The notes beneath the pieces are model-generated. The model was not told the DNA's origin. It made no database searches and worked only from the letters and a program-made list of their open reading frames with translations. A program made the translations under genes and the position numbers. Positions 1 through 10,702 of a stretch of 64,000 bases of DNA are shown here, piece after piece. Position 1 is the first letter of the stretch. The number at the start of each line of letters is the position of its first letter. The stretch comes from Bombardia bombarda (taxonomy: Eukaryota > Ascomycota > Sordariomycetes > Sordariales > Lasiosphaeriaceae), in NCBI GenBank assembly GCA_030512295.1, contig JAULSR010000002.1, positions 9,818,583 to 9,882,582 on the forward strand. Reading direction: 5' to 3'.

Positions 1-40
1 ACCATCTTCTTCCAAGAGCAAGCAACAGCCAGAATCGGAC

Positions 41-550
41 ATGGCTGATAGAGGGGGCACAAGCCAGATGGACATGATCAAGTCCGTCATTGCTTCTTCC
101 TCTTCCTCTGAGACAGGCTCCAGCGTCGCCACCGCTCTTGCTGCTGGTCTGGCCGCTACCATCATTTACTGCGTCAAGGCCTGCGCACTCGCCATCCTGA
201 CCGCCAATGCGAGCAACAGCAACAACAGCTTTTCTGCCTCCAGTAATAACAGTAGCCATGGCGAGGATGAAAACGGCAGTACACATACCGGCGCCAACAC
301 TAGCACAGTCCGACCCTTCCGCCTAATCCCGCCCGGCGATGCCAACCGCATCGCCGAGCACGGCAACATGAAGCATGCCTTTAACAGGCTGGGCAAGGTG
401 ACGGACCAAAAGTTTATCGAGGTGTGGGAATCGGTTGCTCCAGTGAATGACGCCTTCAAGGGGGGTGATCTGGACGGCATGTCGACGTACAACCAGAAGC
501 TTGATAGCCTCATAGCGCTGGCGACCAAGCTTATTCCTATTAGACGGTGA
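41..550 (+). CDS. Small hypothetical protein with one membrane segment
   Basis: A 169-residue reading frame with an ATG in fair context (GGACATGG). I do not recognise the family. Visible parts are a Ser-rich start, one hydrophobic stretch at about residues 30-55 that could cross a membrane, a low-complexity Asn/Ser linker (about 55-90), and a compact C-terminal region of about 75 residues (from FRLIPPGDAN) that looks helical and conserved. No intron is needed. Codon use is GC-rich like that of the confident genes here, which supports it being real. It sits at the window edge, so its upstream context is not visible. Confidence 0.5.
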   Translation: MADRGGTSQMDMIKSVIASSSSSETGSSVATALAAGLAATIIYCVKACALAILTANASNSNNSFSASSNNSSHGEDENGSTHTGANTSTVRPFRLIPPGDANRIAEHGNMKHAFNRLGKVTDQKFIEVWESVAPVNDAFKGGDLDGMSTYNQKLDSLIALATKLIPIRR

Positions 551-966
551 TTGGGGTCTATTTTTATGCTATTCTGTATGGATAAAGGGGATGTCTATTT
601 TCGCGCTACTCTCTACGAGTTTCGCAGCCCTAGAAGAAAACGTTTGATAACACCCATCACAGACCACTTCCAGTGTATTTGGGCTGTCGGGTAAGCCCTG
701 CAGTTTGATGGAGGCTTATGACATGCTATGACACGGCGCAATCATGTCTAAAGATGTGACGAGCTGTTAGATGAAATGCAGTATTGGTGTTTGTGATCAG
801 TGGTATTGTACGAACATTCTTTGGCAAGCACAGTAGCGCTATTCTTGACTTCTTTCGCGCGCACACCTTTGTGCAACCCCAAACTCCCCCACGTCCGAAC
901 TACCATTTAGCCTAACAATCGCTCACTTACATAGCGACGCGCAACGACACACACATCTTAAAAAGG
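551..966. other. Intergenic, nothing recognised
   Basis: Unique-looking DNA between the hypothetical gene and the decayed kinase-like gene. I see no reading frame, RNA gene or repeat. Confidence 0.5.
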
Positions 967-1245
967 ATGTCAGAAGAGGATTTCCGCGACCGGCTCGCCT
1001 TGGAAACCGACACCGACACCGACACCGATACCGACTATGATTCTGAGGACGAGTCGGACGACGATGATTATGAGGATGAGTCGAGGTGGGAGAGGGAGCC
1101 GTAGCTGTCTGCAATTGAGACAGTCTGTCGAAGGGCCCTCGCTATCGGCCCCAACGATCGCTGCACTGTCACCCGCTTCGACGAAGGTGGCTGGAACAAG
1201 CTCTAATACCGTATTGGCAATCGCCATGCTGATTCTTCTAGCTAG
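967..1245 (+). pseudogene. Decayed aminoglycoside-phosphotransferase-like (APH) gene, N-terminal part
   Basis: From ATG 967 the frame begins MSEEDFRDRLALETDTDT, continues with an acidic Asp/Glu stretch, and reaches TAG at 1102-1104. The same frame then reads CRRALAIGPNDRCTVTRF and DEGGWNKL, which resembles the N-terminal lobe of fungal APH/choline-kinase-like proteins (the CTVTRF...GG(F/W)NK motif). A TAA follows at 1204-1206 and a TAG at 1243-1245. The rest of the kinase fold, including the HxDLHxxN loop and DW motif, is not found downstream. TAG and TAA here could each come from CAG and CAA by one C-to-T change, as RIP produces. Family assignment rests on a short segment. Confidence 0.5.
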
Positions 1246-3110
1246 GGTAACAGTCGTCGGAGTTTTGTTTATCTCGGTATCGCCGTCAACTCCTTGGTCA
1301 CTAGATGCACGTTGTGCACTTCAGCTCTCCTTTCTTTTCTAGCAACCATGTCATCATCTATAGAGCTCATCCCATAGACTTATTTCACCACTGATGCCAA
1401 TGAAATTGTATTTTCCTGCCGTGATTTCCTGTTGTGATTTCCTGTTGTGATTTCCTGTTGTGATTTCTTGTTGTGCTGTAAGGCCCTCTTGGTTATCTGT
1501 GCATGCTTAAGCATGGCTGTGGGCAGATAGTAAGGGTCCATATACGTAATAGACGGGATCCTTTTGATATATCGTGTAGCAGATTGAAGACCGAAGCGCC
1601 AATAACGTTTACTTCCGCTGACAAAGCCGGGGAAATATCCCTCTATCTTCTTTCAGGGACCGACCATTGCCGCTTGGGGCATCCAGAGCTCGGTTAGCGA
1701 ATCAGCTGCATGTCCAGGACCATCAACCATTCAAAAGCCTGGAAGATATATGGCTCTGACGCCACGGTGTTGTCATCAGGGGCTCGTATGACAACTTTTG
1801 GTTACATGGGCTCTTTTAGTACTTGGTTCTAGATTTTGCTCTACTCCTGACGCTTATCCAACACCCCTGTGATTAATGGTCTGGGGAATGTAGTGTTATC
1901 ACGCTGAATCGGCGCTGAACCGAGACCATGATCCTTTTACTGTGTATACCGTTCAGGCCGGACTGCATAGGTGCTTATTCCCCAATATGCAAAAGGAATA
2001 GTATATTTCTGGGAAGGAACTGCGTATGTGACCAGCTCATGTATACCTATCATAACTTACACTGAAATTGAACTCGAGCAAAGCCAGCGGCAAATTAGCT
2101 ACATGGGGCGACGTACAGCATCGATCTGTGCGGCTGTGCATCCAAAATGCAGGTCCGATGGGATGCAGTGCATCTTCTATTTTTTGGGTGGCACATTACG
2201 ATGCCGACTTTTATCATGGAACGAGTATAGGTTGCACACTCCTTGGAATGTGCTGGTGGCGCCCTCCTTAACCCCAGCCCTGTTGGGCCTAGCCACTCGA
2301 ACCTGGTTCTCGGCATGGGCGGCAGTCCTATCCTAGGGTAAAAGGATGACGATCTTCTAGGTACAATCAAGGAAAGGGCTGCCAAGTAATAATCGTTACA
2401 CAGTAAGAAACGGCATCTGAATGGGTAGCCAATCGGGCAAAAGATGCACTCTCCCGGATATCGGTTTCGACTGGGGTCGCTTAGGACATAACTGGAGACC
2501 AGGCATTACGCTGTTACATTTTGACGTCGTCCCTTTTTCGCCTCCTGCACACCCTGTCGACCCTGCCTTGAGCCTGCGTCATTTCTCCGTCTGGCCCTTG
2601 CAGCTTTCCAACATCACAGGAACTCATTCCATCGCTACCATCGCTTTGACCGTCGCCAATGTCAGCCCACTACACAGTATGTCTTGAAATAGGTAGCCAG
2701 CTTATATCTGGGCAGGGCTAAACAGGAAACTGTTTCGGTTGGATAAACGCCAGCACCACCCAGTACATTTTCTCAAAAACAGGTACAGATAATTGAGCAT
2801 CGTCGGTCAGTCTTGCTGCGTTGTGTCGTTGACGGACTTGACTGGCTAAAATAGAAGCTATAACCGCCAGTCCCCAGGCTATAGTTGCGACTCGGAGACT
2901 ATGATCGCCCATTTACCCCGTAAACCATGTTGACCTGAACCAGACCCCCGTAATACACTACTGGGTAGTGACGCAATCTATCAACAGGCTCAGCAGCATT
3001 ATCACAATCGAGGGCAATGACGGCCGAGACGCCAGGATGGCCTGACTTGGACAAACACGGAGTCGAGGAGACTCAAGCCTGGATTCACCGTCGTCATCCG
3101 TTCGAAATCT
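1246..3110. other. Long gene-free stretch upstream of the hydrophobin
   Basis: Apart from the 13-bp repeat I see only short frames with no recognisable domain and no clear codon bias. The last few hundred bases are presumably the hydrophobin promoter. Confidence 0.5.
1421..1472. repeat. 13-bp tandem repeat, four copies
   Basis: The unit GTGATTTCCTGTT starts at 1421, 1434, 1447 and 1460. The last copy has one C-to-T change. It is a simple minisatellite in intergenic DNA with no visible function. Confidence 0.9.
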
Positions 3111-3114
3111 CGAG

Positions 3115-3120
3115 TATAAG
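3115..3120 (+). promoter_or_regulatory. TATA-like box of the hydrophobin gene
   Basis: TATAAG lies about 175 bases before the hydrophobin ATG. It is followed by a pyrimidine-rich stretch (TCTTTTTTCTTC) and then an A/C-rich leader, the usual layout of a strongly expressed fungal gene. Confidence 0.45.
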
Positions 3121-3230
3121 TATTCCAGGAATCACTCGTTATCTGTTGTCTTTTTTCTTCAGACAGTCACATCATCTTCACTTCATCAACAACTTCAACC
3201 AAACAGCCAAAACATCTTACCCACATTTAC

Positions 3231-3267
3231 ACACAAACACAAACACAAACACAAACACAAACACACA
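3231..3267 (+). repeat. ACACAA simple repeat in the hydrophobin 5' leader
   Basis: Successive ACAAAC hexamers occupy the region just before the ATG at 3295. It probably gives a long unstructured A/C-rich 5' leader. Confidence 0.8.
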
Positions 3268-3294
3268 AATCCATCACCAGCACCAACCGCCAAC

Positions 3295-3740
3295 ATGCAG
3301 TTCACCATCGCCGCCATTGCCACCATCTTCGCCAGCTTCGCTGTGGCCCTTCCGACCTCTGAGGGAGTCGTGGACCGCCAGCTGTACCTGCCCTGCAGCG
3401 GCCTCTACGGCACCTCGCAGTGCTGTGCCACCGATGTCCTCGGTGTTGCTGACCTCGACTGCGCCGGCCGTACGTCTTTGATCCAGCCCCAACTTTGTTA
3501 CTTCAAGGCTTCTTTTGCTAACAAAACTTGCCATCACAGCCCCTACCGTTCCCACCAGCGCCGATGACTTCAGCGCGGTCTGCTCTGCCATTGGCCAGCG
3601 TGCCCGCTGCTGCGTCCTGCCCATTGTAAGTTTGCCAATCCCATGAAGATAAAAAGATGTATTGCGACAGCTTGACTGACGTCGTTTTCCAGCTCGGCCA
3701 AGATGTTCTGTGCCAGACTCCCGCTGGTGTAACTGATTAA
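3295..3740 (+). CDS. Class II hydrophobin
   Basis: Exons 3295-3469, 3540-3625 and 3693-3740 encode 102 residues. Introns of 70 nt (phase 1) and 67 nt (phase 0) have GT-AG ends, and the first has a GCTAACA branch site. Residues 1 to about 20 are a signal peptide. The eight cysteines (34, 43, 44, 56, 73, 82, 83, 94) follow the hydrophobin pattern with two CC pairs. Even spacing and the PCSGLYG, CCATDVLG and ARCCVLP segments place it in class II. Such proteins are secreted and self-assemble at air-water interfaces to coat hyphae or spores. The TATA-like box and long A/C-rich leader suggest high expression. The protein looks complete. Confidence 0.96.
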
Positions 3741-4277
3741 GCGGCCAACTCTTTACTATGAAGACGGCTGGCAACAAGGCTTTTGTCGGAAGCCTGCATT
3801 GTCTTCCATTACGCAATCCTTGGTTTGTTTCGGAGTTTTGGAGCTGATGAGCGCTGTCTTTCGAGTGCCTTGTGTCTTCTTTGGGTACTTATATGTTTAC
3901 TGTACACTAGTCTGACTGAAGACTGGGGATATCCATCGGGGAGGTGCATGGGGGATGGAGGACTATGAGATGTATTATTAAGCTTTCTTTAATCGTTGCC
4001 GTGAGAAGAAAAGAATCATCTGAAAAGCTTCCTGCCTGTGTTCTGCGCCCGTTTCCAATCAATTACAGCATGCACAGGCCGACAACCTCGTAACGGAAAT
4101 GATAAGAATTCATCCTTTTATTACTCCATAACAGTAATTTGTGACGCTAGTTCAGAAGTAAAGATCAATCGTATGGACACTGAAAGAAAAACAACAGCAG
4201 AACGTTTCCACGATGGCTTCAACAATGACACGAGATGGAACGGCAGTCTTAGATTGCGCTCAGGCGCAACACTTGTT

Positions 4278-4323
<46 letters not shown>

Positions 4324-4339
4324 CATGCACACATACCTT
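3741..4339. other. Intergenic between convergent hydrophobin and LanC-like genes
   Basis: Holds the two 3' regions and a CA microsatellite. No further gene is seen. Confidence 0.6.
4282..4320. repeat. CA dinucleotide microsatellite
   Basis: About 19-20 uninterrupted CA units just past the stop codon of the LanC-like gene, so probably in its 3' UTR. Likely to vary in length between strains. Confidence 0.97.
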
Positions 4340-5626
4340 TTATCCATCCTGTGGAATATCATTGTAAGCAAGCATCCCAGGCACCTCTTTGTTACACACA
4401 AGCCAAGCCCAAGCGGCACTCGGTGTATAGCTCGTCAAAGTCGAACATGAACGGCCATAGTCGGCTCGCTCAAACATGGTATGGGTATCATCCATTCGTT
4501 TCATGTTGGCGACGTTCTCCGGGGTGGCGATGGCGAGGAAATGGTTCCGCCGCGGACCCGGGGGCAGGGCTCTGTTGGTGGCTCAAATGTCAGTATCCAA
4601 CCCCAATCCGATCATGATTTATGGTAGGTACAGCACAGCAACACTCGGAAGGAAGAGATGACAGAGATGATATGCGTACAGCGCATTCCCAAAGATGCCA
4701 TGACATAAGCTCGGCTCCTTTCTCAGCAGGCCCTCTTGCCATATGCACTCCCTCCCCTTGTCCACGGCGGTATCAATCATGTCGTGCAAGGTGGGGAAGT
4801 ACTGGCGCAGAGACAACAGCGACGTAACAAAGCCTGGTGCGCCGTGGCAGAACTGCACCAGGCCCTTGCTGATGTGGTCGGTGGCGCCCTCTGCGCTAGG
4901 CCAGTTGCCGTCGGGAAGCTGCATGTCAAGCAGGTGAGCGAGCACAGGCTGGAGGCGCGACGCCAGCTCGGGCGAGGTCAGCACAAGCTGTGTGACGATG
5001 CCGATGTCGCCGTGCACGGCTCCGAGGTAGCGGCGACCGTGCCATTTCCACGCGGGGCCGGCGTTGAGGATGGTGTTGGATATCTCGGCGATGGCGGGGT
5101 CGACGAGTCTGCTGCTGTCAGGAACCCAGTGGCGGACGAGGCGAAGGAGATAGAGGGTGCCGGCGCGGCCGTAGAGCAGCTCGTTGGCGTACTCGTCGAC
5201 GGCCAGGACCTGGGAGACGGAGGAGACGAAGTCGCGGACGTGTCGCAGGTCCTTGGGGAAGATGGCGGCGCGGACGGCCTCGGTGGCCAGCTTCTCGTCG
5301 CTGATGCCGCAGCCGTGGGAGCCGAGGCGTAGGTTGTGGCCGCGCGAGCCGGCCATGTAGCACTGGGCCCAGTGGCTGGCCGGCTGCCCGCTGATCATCA
5401 GGTCGGGACGGTGGGCCGACACCTGGAGCATTAGGTAGGCAATGCCCGTCGGGCCGCTCCAGAGTCCCTGGAGCGTCTCGTGGGGGTAACGGCTGCGCGG
5501 GGGGCAGTTGGCCACGACTTCCTCCAGCGACCCCAAGAGGTATCTGGCCATGGCGCTGTCGCTGACCGTGAGCAGGTCGCGCGAGTCAATGGCCATGTAT
5601 CGCATTTCCGCTTCCATTTCCACCAT
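4340..5626 (-). CDS. LanC-like (lanthionine synthetase C-like) protein
   Basis: Two exons (5626-4632 and 4571-4340) give 408 residues, close to the roughly 400 of eukaryotic LANCL proteins. The 60-nt intron (GTACCT...CAACAG, phase 2, branch ACTGAC) is needed: without it the frame stops soon after LFLPSVAVL, while the second exon supplies the C-terminus ending LAYNDIPQDG. Repeated Gly-rich helical-barrel motifs are clear: GLWSGPTGIAYL, ELLYGRAGTLYLL, AVHGDIGIV, FCHGAPGFV and LCHGIFGNALYAY. The zinc ligands of the fold (Cys at about 260, Cys-His at about 309-310) are present. Bacterial LanC cyclises lanthipeptides; eukaryotic LANCL proteins have been linked to glutathione binding and to removal of dehydroamino acids. 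The fungal role is unknown. No lanthipeptide precursor or LanB/LanM dehydratase lies nearby, so a housekeeping role is likelier. Confidence 0.9.
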
Positions 5627-6440
5627 CGTTTTTTTCTTTCTTTAAACACTTGTTCCTCTTTTCGATCGAGCAAGGTGTCAGCAGCTTCAGCGCGGGTTGC
5701 CAACGGTTTGGTGGAGATTGATGGACTACCTTGTTCAGGCGCGCGGACGAGCGTCAGAGACCCTCATTCCCATGCATTTCCGACTTCCTGGCTGGTTTTC
5801 AATTTGTCGTCATGATGTCTGCATCACCGATGCTTGGCGCGTGTTTGGCGCAGACGAGGTGGGGCTGCAAGGTTGGTTGTGATGAGGACCTAGGGATGGG
5901 GACGAGAGAAGAAATTGCGGGGAAGCTCGAGCGATGGGAGCAGGTAGCAATAGGTAGCACCTTCCCGGCGCGCTGAGGAGTTGCACGCCTCAAACGTGCC
6001 TGCCGGTTTGGGTCGAATCGAGCGTTGCTTCATCCATCACACCACTGACGGGCCGTGGCTTGGTGGGACGCAATTGGCAGTTGCAATCGACCAGTCGTTT
6101 TTCTGGACCCCGTTTGTGCATCCCGTATTCCACTCAGCAATGTCGGTACCAAAGGTACATGCGTACCTAACTAACGCTCCGAGGAACAATGCTTTGTGCC
6201 AGACAAAGGGACACGCAAGTGGTACATTCATCAAGTCCACATTTGTACCCCTTCTAATTCCTCCTTGTCTTCTACGACCAAATCCATAACGTCTAAAAAG
6301 CAACGCATTGAATTGTCCAACAAATAGCAGGCCTTGACTGTACTCGATCTGATATAACTGCGCCATGTCATTGCATTTGATAACCCAGTTCTGATTCATC
6401 TACTCTTTATTTTATGGTTTAATTCCTGCCACGAGCGAAT
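5627..6440. other. Promoter of the LanC-like gene and 3' flank of the xylanase gene
   Basis: No convincing coding sequence. Short frames here lack domains. Confidence 0.5.
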
Positions 6441-7697
6441 CTAGTTGAGGATCAACGACGCGCCTCGGCGGCCTCTCTTCCCCCGACCGCGAGTCTTGTT
6501 GGTGAGCGCCTCCACCACTCCAACGTAGGCAGGGTGTGTGCTGAAATCCTCATTCCACAACAAGGCCGCTCCCTGACCCGAAAAGACATACGGAACCCAG
6601 CTGAAAGGGTCGTAAAAGTCCCAGATGGTAACCCCAACGCAGCCCTTGACTTGAACACAGGCCCCGACGACCTATTACATGCCATCATCAGCATCGATGA
6701 CCACGAGTAAGGAGAGGGAATCTTGGTATGCACTCACATTCTTGTAGGCCGTCTTCTGCAGGGCCAGATTTGCAGCAGTGGCGGGAGTCTGGAGTCTGAT
6801 ATCCAGCTCGGTCAGCGCCACCTCGACTCCAAGGCTAGCAAAGCCCTTGATCGCAGCGATATGCTCGTCCAGGGTAGGGTGGCTTTCAGCGATCAAGTGG
6901 GCCTGCAGGCCGACACCGTCAACCTTGATGCCCGCCTTCCGGAGCATCTTGACAATGCCCTTGGCGCCATCGGCCTTGGCCCCAGGCGACTCGAGGTTGT
7001 AGTCGTTATAGTACAGCTTGGCATGTGGGTCTACCCTCGCGGCGGTCTTGAAGGCCAACTTGATGTACTCCTCACCGAGGACCTTGTAAAAGACGGAATC
7101 TCGGTATGTGCCGTCCTCATTCAGGGCCTCATTAACCACGTCCCAGGCATAGCACCGCCCCTTCCAATGCTTGGCAACGCCCTCGATGTGGGCAATGATA
7201 GCAGCCCGTAGGGTGGCTGGTGTCCAAGTCGTGCTTTCAACCCAAGGGGCGAGCTGGCTGTGCCAGACAAGCGCGTGGCATCGAAGGTACAAACCCGCCT
7301 TCTGCGCTTTAGAGGCGATAATCTCGCCCTCGGTGTAGTTGAAGACGCCTTGTTGGGGTTCGGAGAAAAGCCACTGCATGAGGATTCTGAGTCAGTTCGA
7401 GAATCTAGAGAGACGATATCATCTAGAGTAACAAACCTTCTGACCATTAGTCGGAGTGGTCTGTCCAAACTCTCCAGACTTCCACATTATAGCATCATAC
7501 TGGGAATAGGCAGCCTCATAGCCGGCACGTTCTCGCTGACCGGGGGAGTCAGTGGCAGCACCGAAATACTTGAGACCGGCCTGCTTGGCGTGAAAGTCAA
7601 GACCCTTTTTGACTGGCCCGTTTCCAGGAGCTGAGGCAGAAGCCAGAGGTGCTGAAACTGCGGCGAGCAGAAGCGAGGTGGCTGACAGGAGGAGCAT
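6441..7697 (-). CDS. Secreted GH10 endo-1,4-beta-xylanase
   Basis: Exons 7697-7437, 7373-6738 and 6671-6441 (introns of 63 and 66 nt, all phase 0) give 375 residues. An N-terminal signal peptide ([21 protein letters not shown]) leads into a complete GH10 barrel: TPTNGQKW at the first junction, [12 protein letters not shown], the acid/base glutamate in WDVVNEAL (about E169), the nucleophile in ALTELDI (about E276), and a final [11 protein letters not shown]. It would cut internal beta-1,4 bonds of plant xylan outside the cell. No carbohydrate-binding module is visible; the protein ends in a short basic tail (GRGKRGRRG). The catalytic residues and length are normal, so it is probably active. 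Confidence 0.95.
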
Positions 7698-9668
7698 CTT
7701 GACTTGAAGTTGATCAGACTGGGCGAGATGGCTAGCTGAAGAAGAACTCGTCGGGACCTAAAGAGAGAAACATGTTTCTTATGAAGAGGTCTGGACATGC
7801 GTCCATCCTACCCTGCTTTCCTGAGTTGGGGTCAGATGTGACCTTGGACTCACTAGTATCGTGGCCGGATACAACTCCACCTCCATCTCCCCGGATTCTT
7901 TTATTGTCGTCCTACCGAGGCAGGTTCCATGCGTGGTAGCCACTCCTTCTTCAGGGATTAGTAGCTAATATCTGCATTTCTCTGTGTGGTCCTAACGCTT
8001 GAGGTAAACGGATCCTATCATGTTTCCGGCCCTTCGGGAGCGTGACGCGGGTTTGCGGGGCGATAGCCCCTAACCCCTGAGTTTTCCATCCATTCATGGG
8101 CTGACATACGGCATATCAGCCTCTCGGGAGGCGCAAAAGAGCAACTGATCCAGCAGAGATCCCAGCCACCTGCTGCCGTCAACACTTCCGAGTGCAACAC
8201 CACTCACACTAGAAATTTTTACCATGGTCTAGACATCGACCACCGCACGGGGTCTTTCCCAATAAATCGTCTCTCGCTAATCGACTGTTACGGATAAATA
8301 GAGCCAAAATGGTGCTAATTCTGGATTTTGCCATAATAGCCGTGAACTTGGCGACGCGGGGAACCCGGGGATGGACAGTTACCAAGAACAAAACTCCACC
8401 TTCTCCAATTTCCAACGCTACCCCCAGATTTGCAGTTGGGATTGATGATTCTGGGGAGATGTTCTTCTCCACTTCCCCCAAATCTTGGAAATAGTCACCG
8501 GATAATCAAGAGTCAAAGACTGGGATTTACCGTACCTATCTACCTACCTTTGCTATCTAAGGTAGCTCTTATGACCCTATTCGAGGAGTTATACCTTAAC
8601 CCCATAGCTTGTTTCGAAACCTATATATCAACTTTGACACCAATCACGCGTTATACTCTCCCATCCTCATGCCATCTCATTCGTTTCCAATTTAGAAATC
8701 TCAGGTATTTGTTCTACAGGATGTTCTAGACTCGGTGAGCGTGGAGATACGCGCTGATGAAATCAGTTAGGTGCAGTCATCGGCATGTAGTCTAATGGAC
8801 ATGTCTCCGGTGACTGATATTTCTGTCTCGCCGGTTTATAAGTTGATTAGTCTATTAGTATTTACAATGAATAGTATCAGAGCTATAATATGAACCCATC
8901 AAGGTTCACATTGAAGAAGCGTTCCAGACCACGCAACTACAGGTAATGAGAATGTTCTCCCAAAAGTACCAACTTACTGGGTGATCATCAGTACAGGGTG
9001 TTTGATTCAACCGCGACATTACAAACAAAATAGATCAACATTCACAGGATCTGCAAAATGAAAAAGAAGATTGCTGTTTTGAAAGAAGGCTGTACATATA
9101 AAGTCTCTCAAAATACTCTATAGTAATAATGTACGTTTTCTTTTACGGCAGCTTGAAACTGAATGTTATTGTGTTGATGAAACATTAGCCAAAAGAATTT
9201 GGGCGGTTATCCCCAGGTGATTTGAGATGCCATAAAACCCTAGACTTCTACAGGTTTAACATCATTTTGCGTAAAGGTTAAAGCCGCTGATTGATCGCCC
9301 TTGTAGTAGTGCATATGCTGTGCAAGCAACAACACCATCCTTCAAAACGTGTTACTGCAACTCTATGAATGAAAGGTCCGTGGATATCTTCAAGTGATAG
9401 ATCTCTAGTAGTAAAAAGGAATGTACAATGCAAGGGATATACGACACTGGGTCTTGATGGTGCTCAGTTCAGGACGTTTGCGCGCAATGCCAGAATGTGT
9501 GGAGGTGACATGGCTAGATCATCTCAAGAAGGCGGAGTTGGTGGGGCATCCGTAATGCATTTCCAGGCCAGGTGAATCTGGGCTGACCTTCACGTGTGCA
9601 AACCGACGAAATTGCTGCTAACATGCCAGCCGACGATGCTTCATAGTTTTGTTAGCGATGCGTCAGTG
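7698..9668. other. Gene-free region upstream of the xylanase
   Basis: Contains the xylanase promoter. Two matches to the CreA carbon-repression consensus SYGGRG occur, at 7889-7894 (minus strand) and 8055-8060 (plus strand). They are short enough to be chance. I did not find the XlnR core GGCTAA near the gene. The rest is AT-richer unique DNA without recognisable genes. Confidence 0.35.
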
Positions 9669-10323
9669 CATCCTTAGTAGGTGCCTATGGGGGCTTAGGA
9701 TGCCCAGGTGAGTCGTCCCCAGGTGACAATCTCAAGACCCCAGGGTGTAGCCATATCCTAGGACATGGCCTTGATCCCATGGTCGGGCCTCTGACCACAG
9801 CCGATCCCAGCCAATCCCAGCATCCAAAAAACAACCACTATTTGGACCACTAAAACCACGAAAACAGGCCCTGAGCCACCACAACCACCAAAAAAATATG
9901 TCGCATCTTTTAATTTTTAACCACCAAAAGTCAATTACAGCCACCAAAACGCATTTGAAATTATATGTAATTGGAATTGAATGCAATGATTAATTGATTG
10001 ATGGATTGATCGCATGCAATTGACCGCTTGACCGCTCGACCACTTGGCCGAATTGCAATTAAATATTAGAAGATGCACTTTAAATGTTGGCATATATGGA
10101 AGGAGCTGGCCGGTGCATTGGCTGGTAGTGGAATCCTTAGGATCTTTTGGGATCGGTCAAAGGTACGTCCTGGGATCTACCCACACCCTGGGGTAACCCC
10201 TATACTTTGAGGGCCCCAGTATAGGGATAACCGCCTGGCCACCGCCTGATTACCCTGTATAGGGGATCCTCCCTGGGCCGCCCGGCGGGCATAACAGGCT
10301 CCCATAGAGGCATACTAAGGATG
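9669..10323. mobile_element. Candidate 655-bp non-autonomous DNA element with imperfect terminal inverted repeats
   Basis: The left end (9669: CATCCTTAGTAGGTGCCTAT) matches the reverse complement of the right end at 10323 (CATCCTTAGTATGCCTCTAT). Similarity continues inward (GGGGGCT against GGGAGCC, then ATGCCC) for about 35 bases with small indels. Inside lie a second inverted repeat (10192-10232, GGTAACCCCTATACT facing AGTATAGGGATAACC), several ACCACCAAAA-like motifs (about 9830-9950) and no plausible transposase. This fits a MITE-like element or the shell of a deleted transposon. No clear target-site duplication is visible; TG on both sides is weak. Confidence 0.45.
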
Positions 10324-10702
10324 TGCTACAGTGCTCATGGTTTCTCAAGTGATGCGTCACTCGAGTGGGCCTTGGGCTTGACCTATGATGTCACTGACGT
10401 CATTAGTCTCTCCAACGAGGGGCGGAGACAATGCAGCGAATCAGCGCCGGCGAGTACCTGCAGCATCACCACTGCACTTTCACGTCATTCGTGTCTGCAA
10501 CCAAGGCCAGTTGCTCTTTCCATTTCGAGAAAAATAGCATAACTTTGGTATTAAGACGGTCCCGAGCAGCAGATTTTCTGCTCCAATTTGACATTCACAT
10601 CCAATTATCTACCTCTCCACCCCACCCAAACCACAATCTTATCTCACCACATCTCACCCAACTCCATTGAGCCCTACAATTACTTATTACACTATCACCA
10701 CA
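10324..10702. promoter_or_regulatory. Upstream region and leader of the mitochondrial coiled-coil gene
   Basis: The final 100 bases are pyrimidine- and CA-rich (CCACCCCACCCAAACCACAA), typical of a fungal transcribed leader. No discrete site can be defended. Confidence 0.4.

Noticed and set aside
3017..3481. Frame of 154 codons overlapping the hydrophobin leader and first exon
   Set aside because: Low-complexity Thr/Asn/Pro product from the ACACAA repeat; the hydrophobin frame explains the coding part.
4736..5332. Open frame on the plus strand opposite the LanC-like gene
   Set aside because: Mirror of a GC-rich coding strand; no domain, and the minus strand carries clear LanC motifs.
10667..10702. 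Upstream start for the mitochondrial coiled-coil protein
   Set aside because: It is a TTG triplet; the ATG at 10703 has good context and begins a typical presequence.
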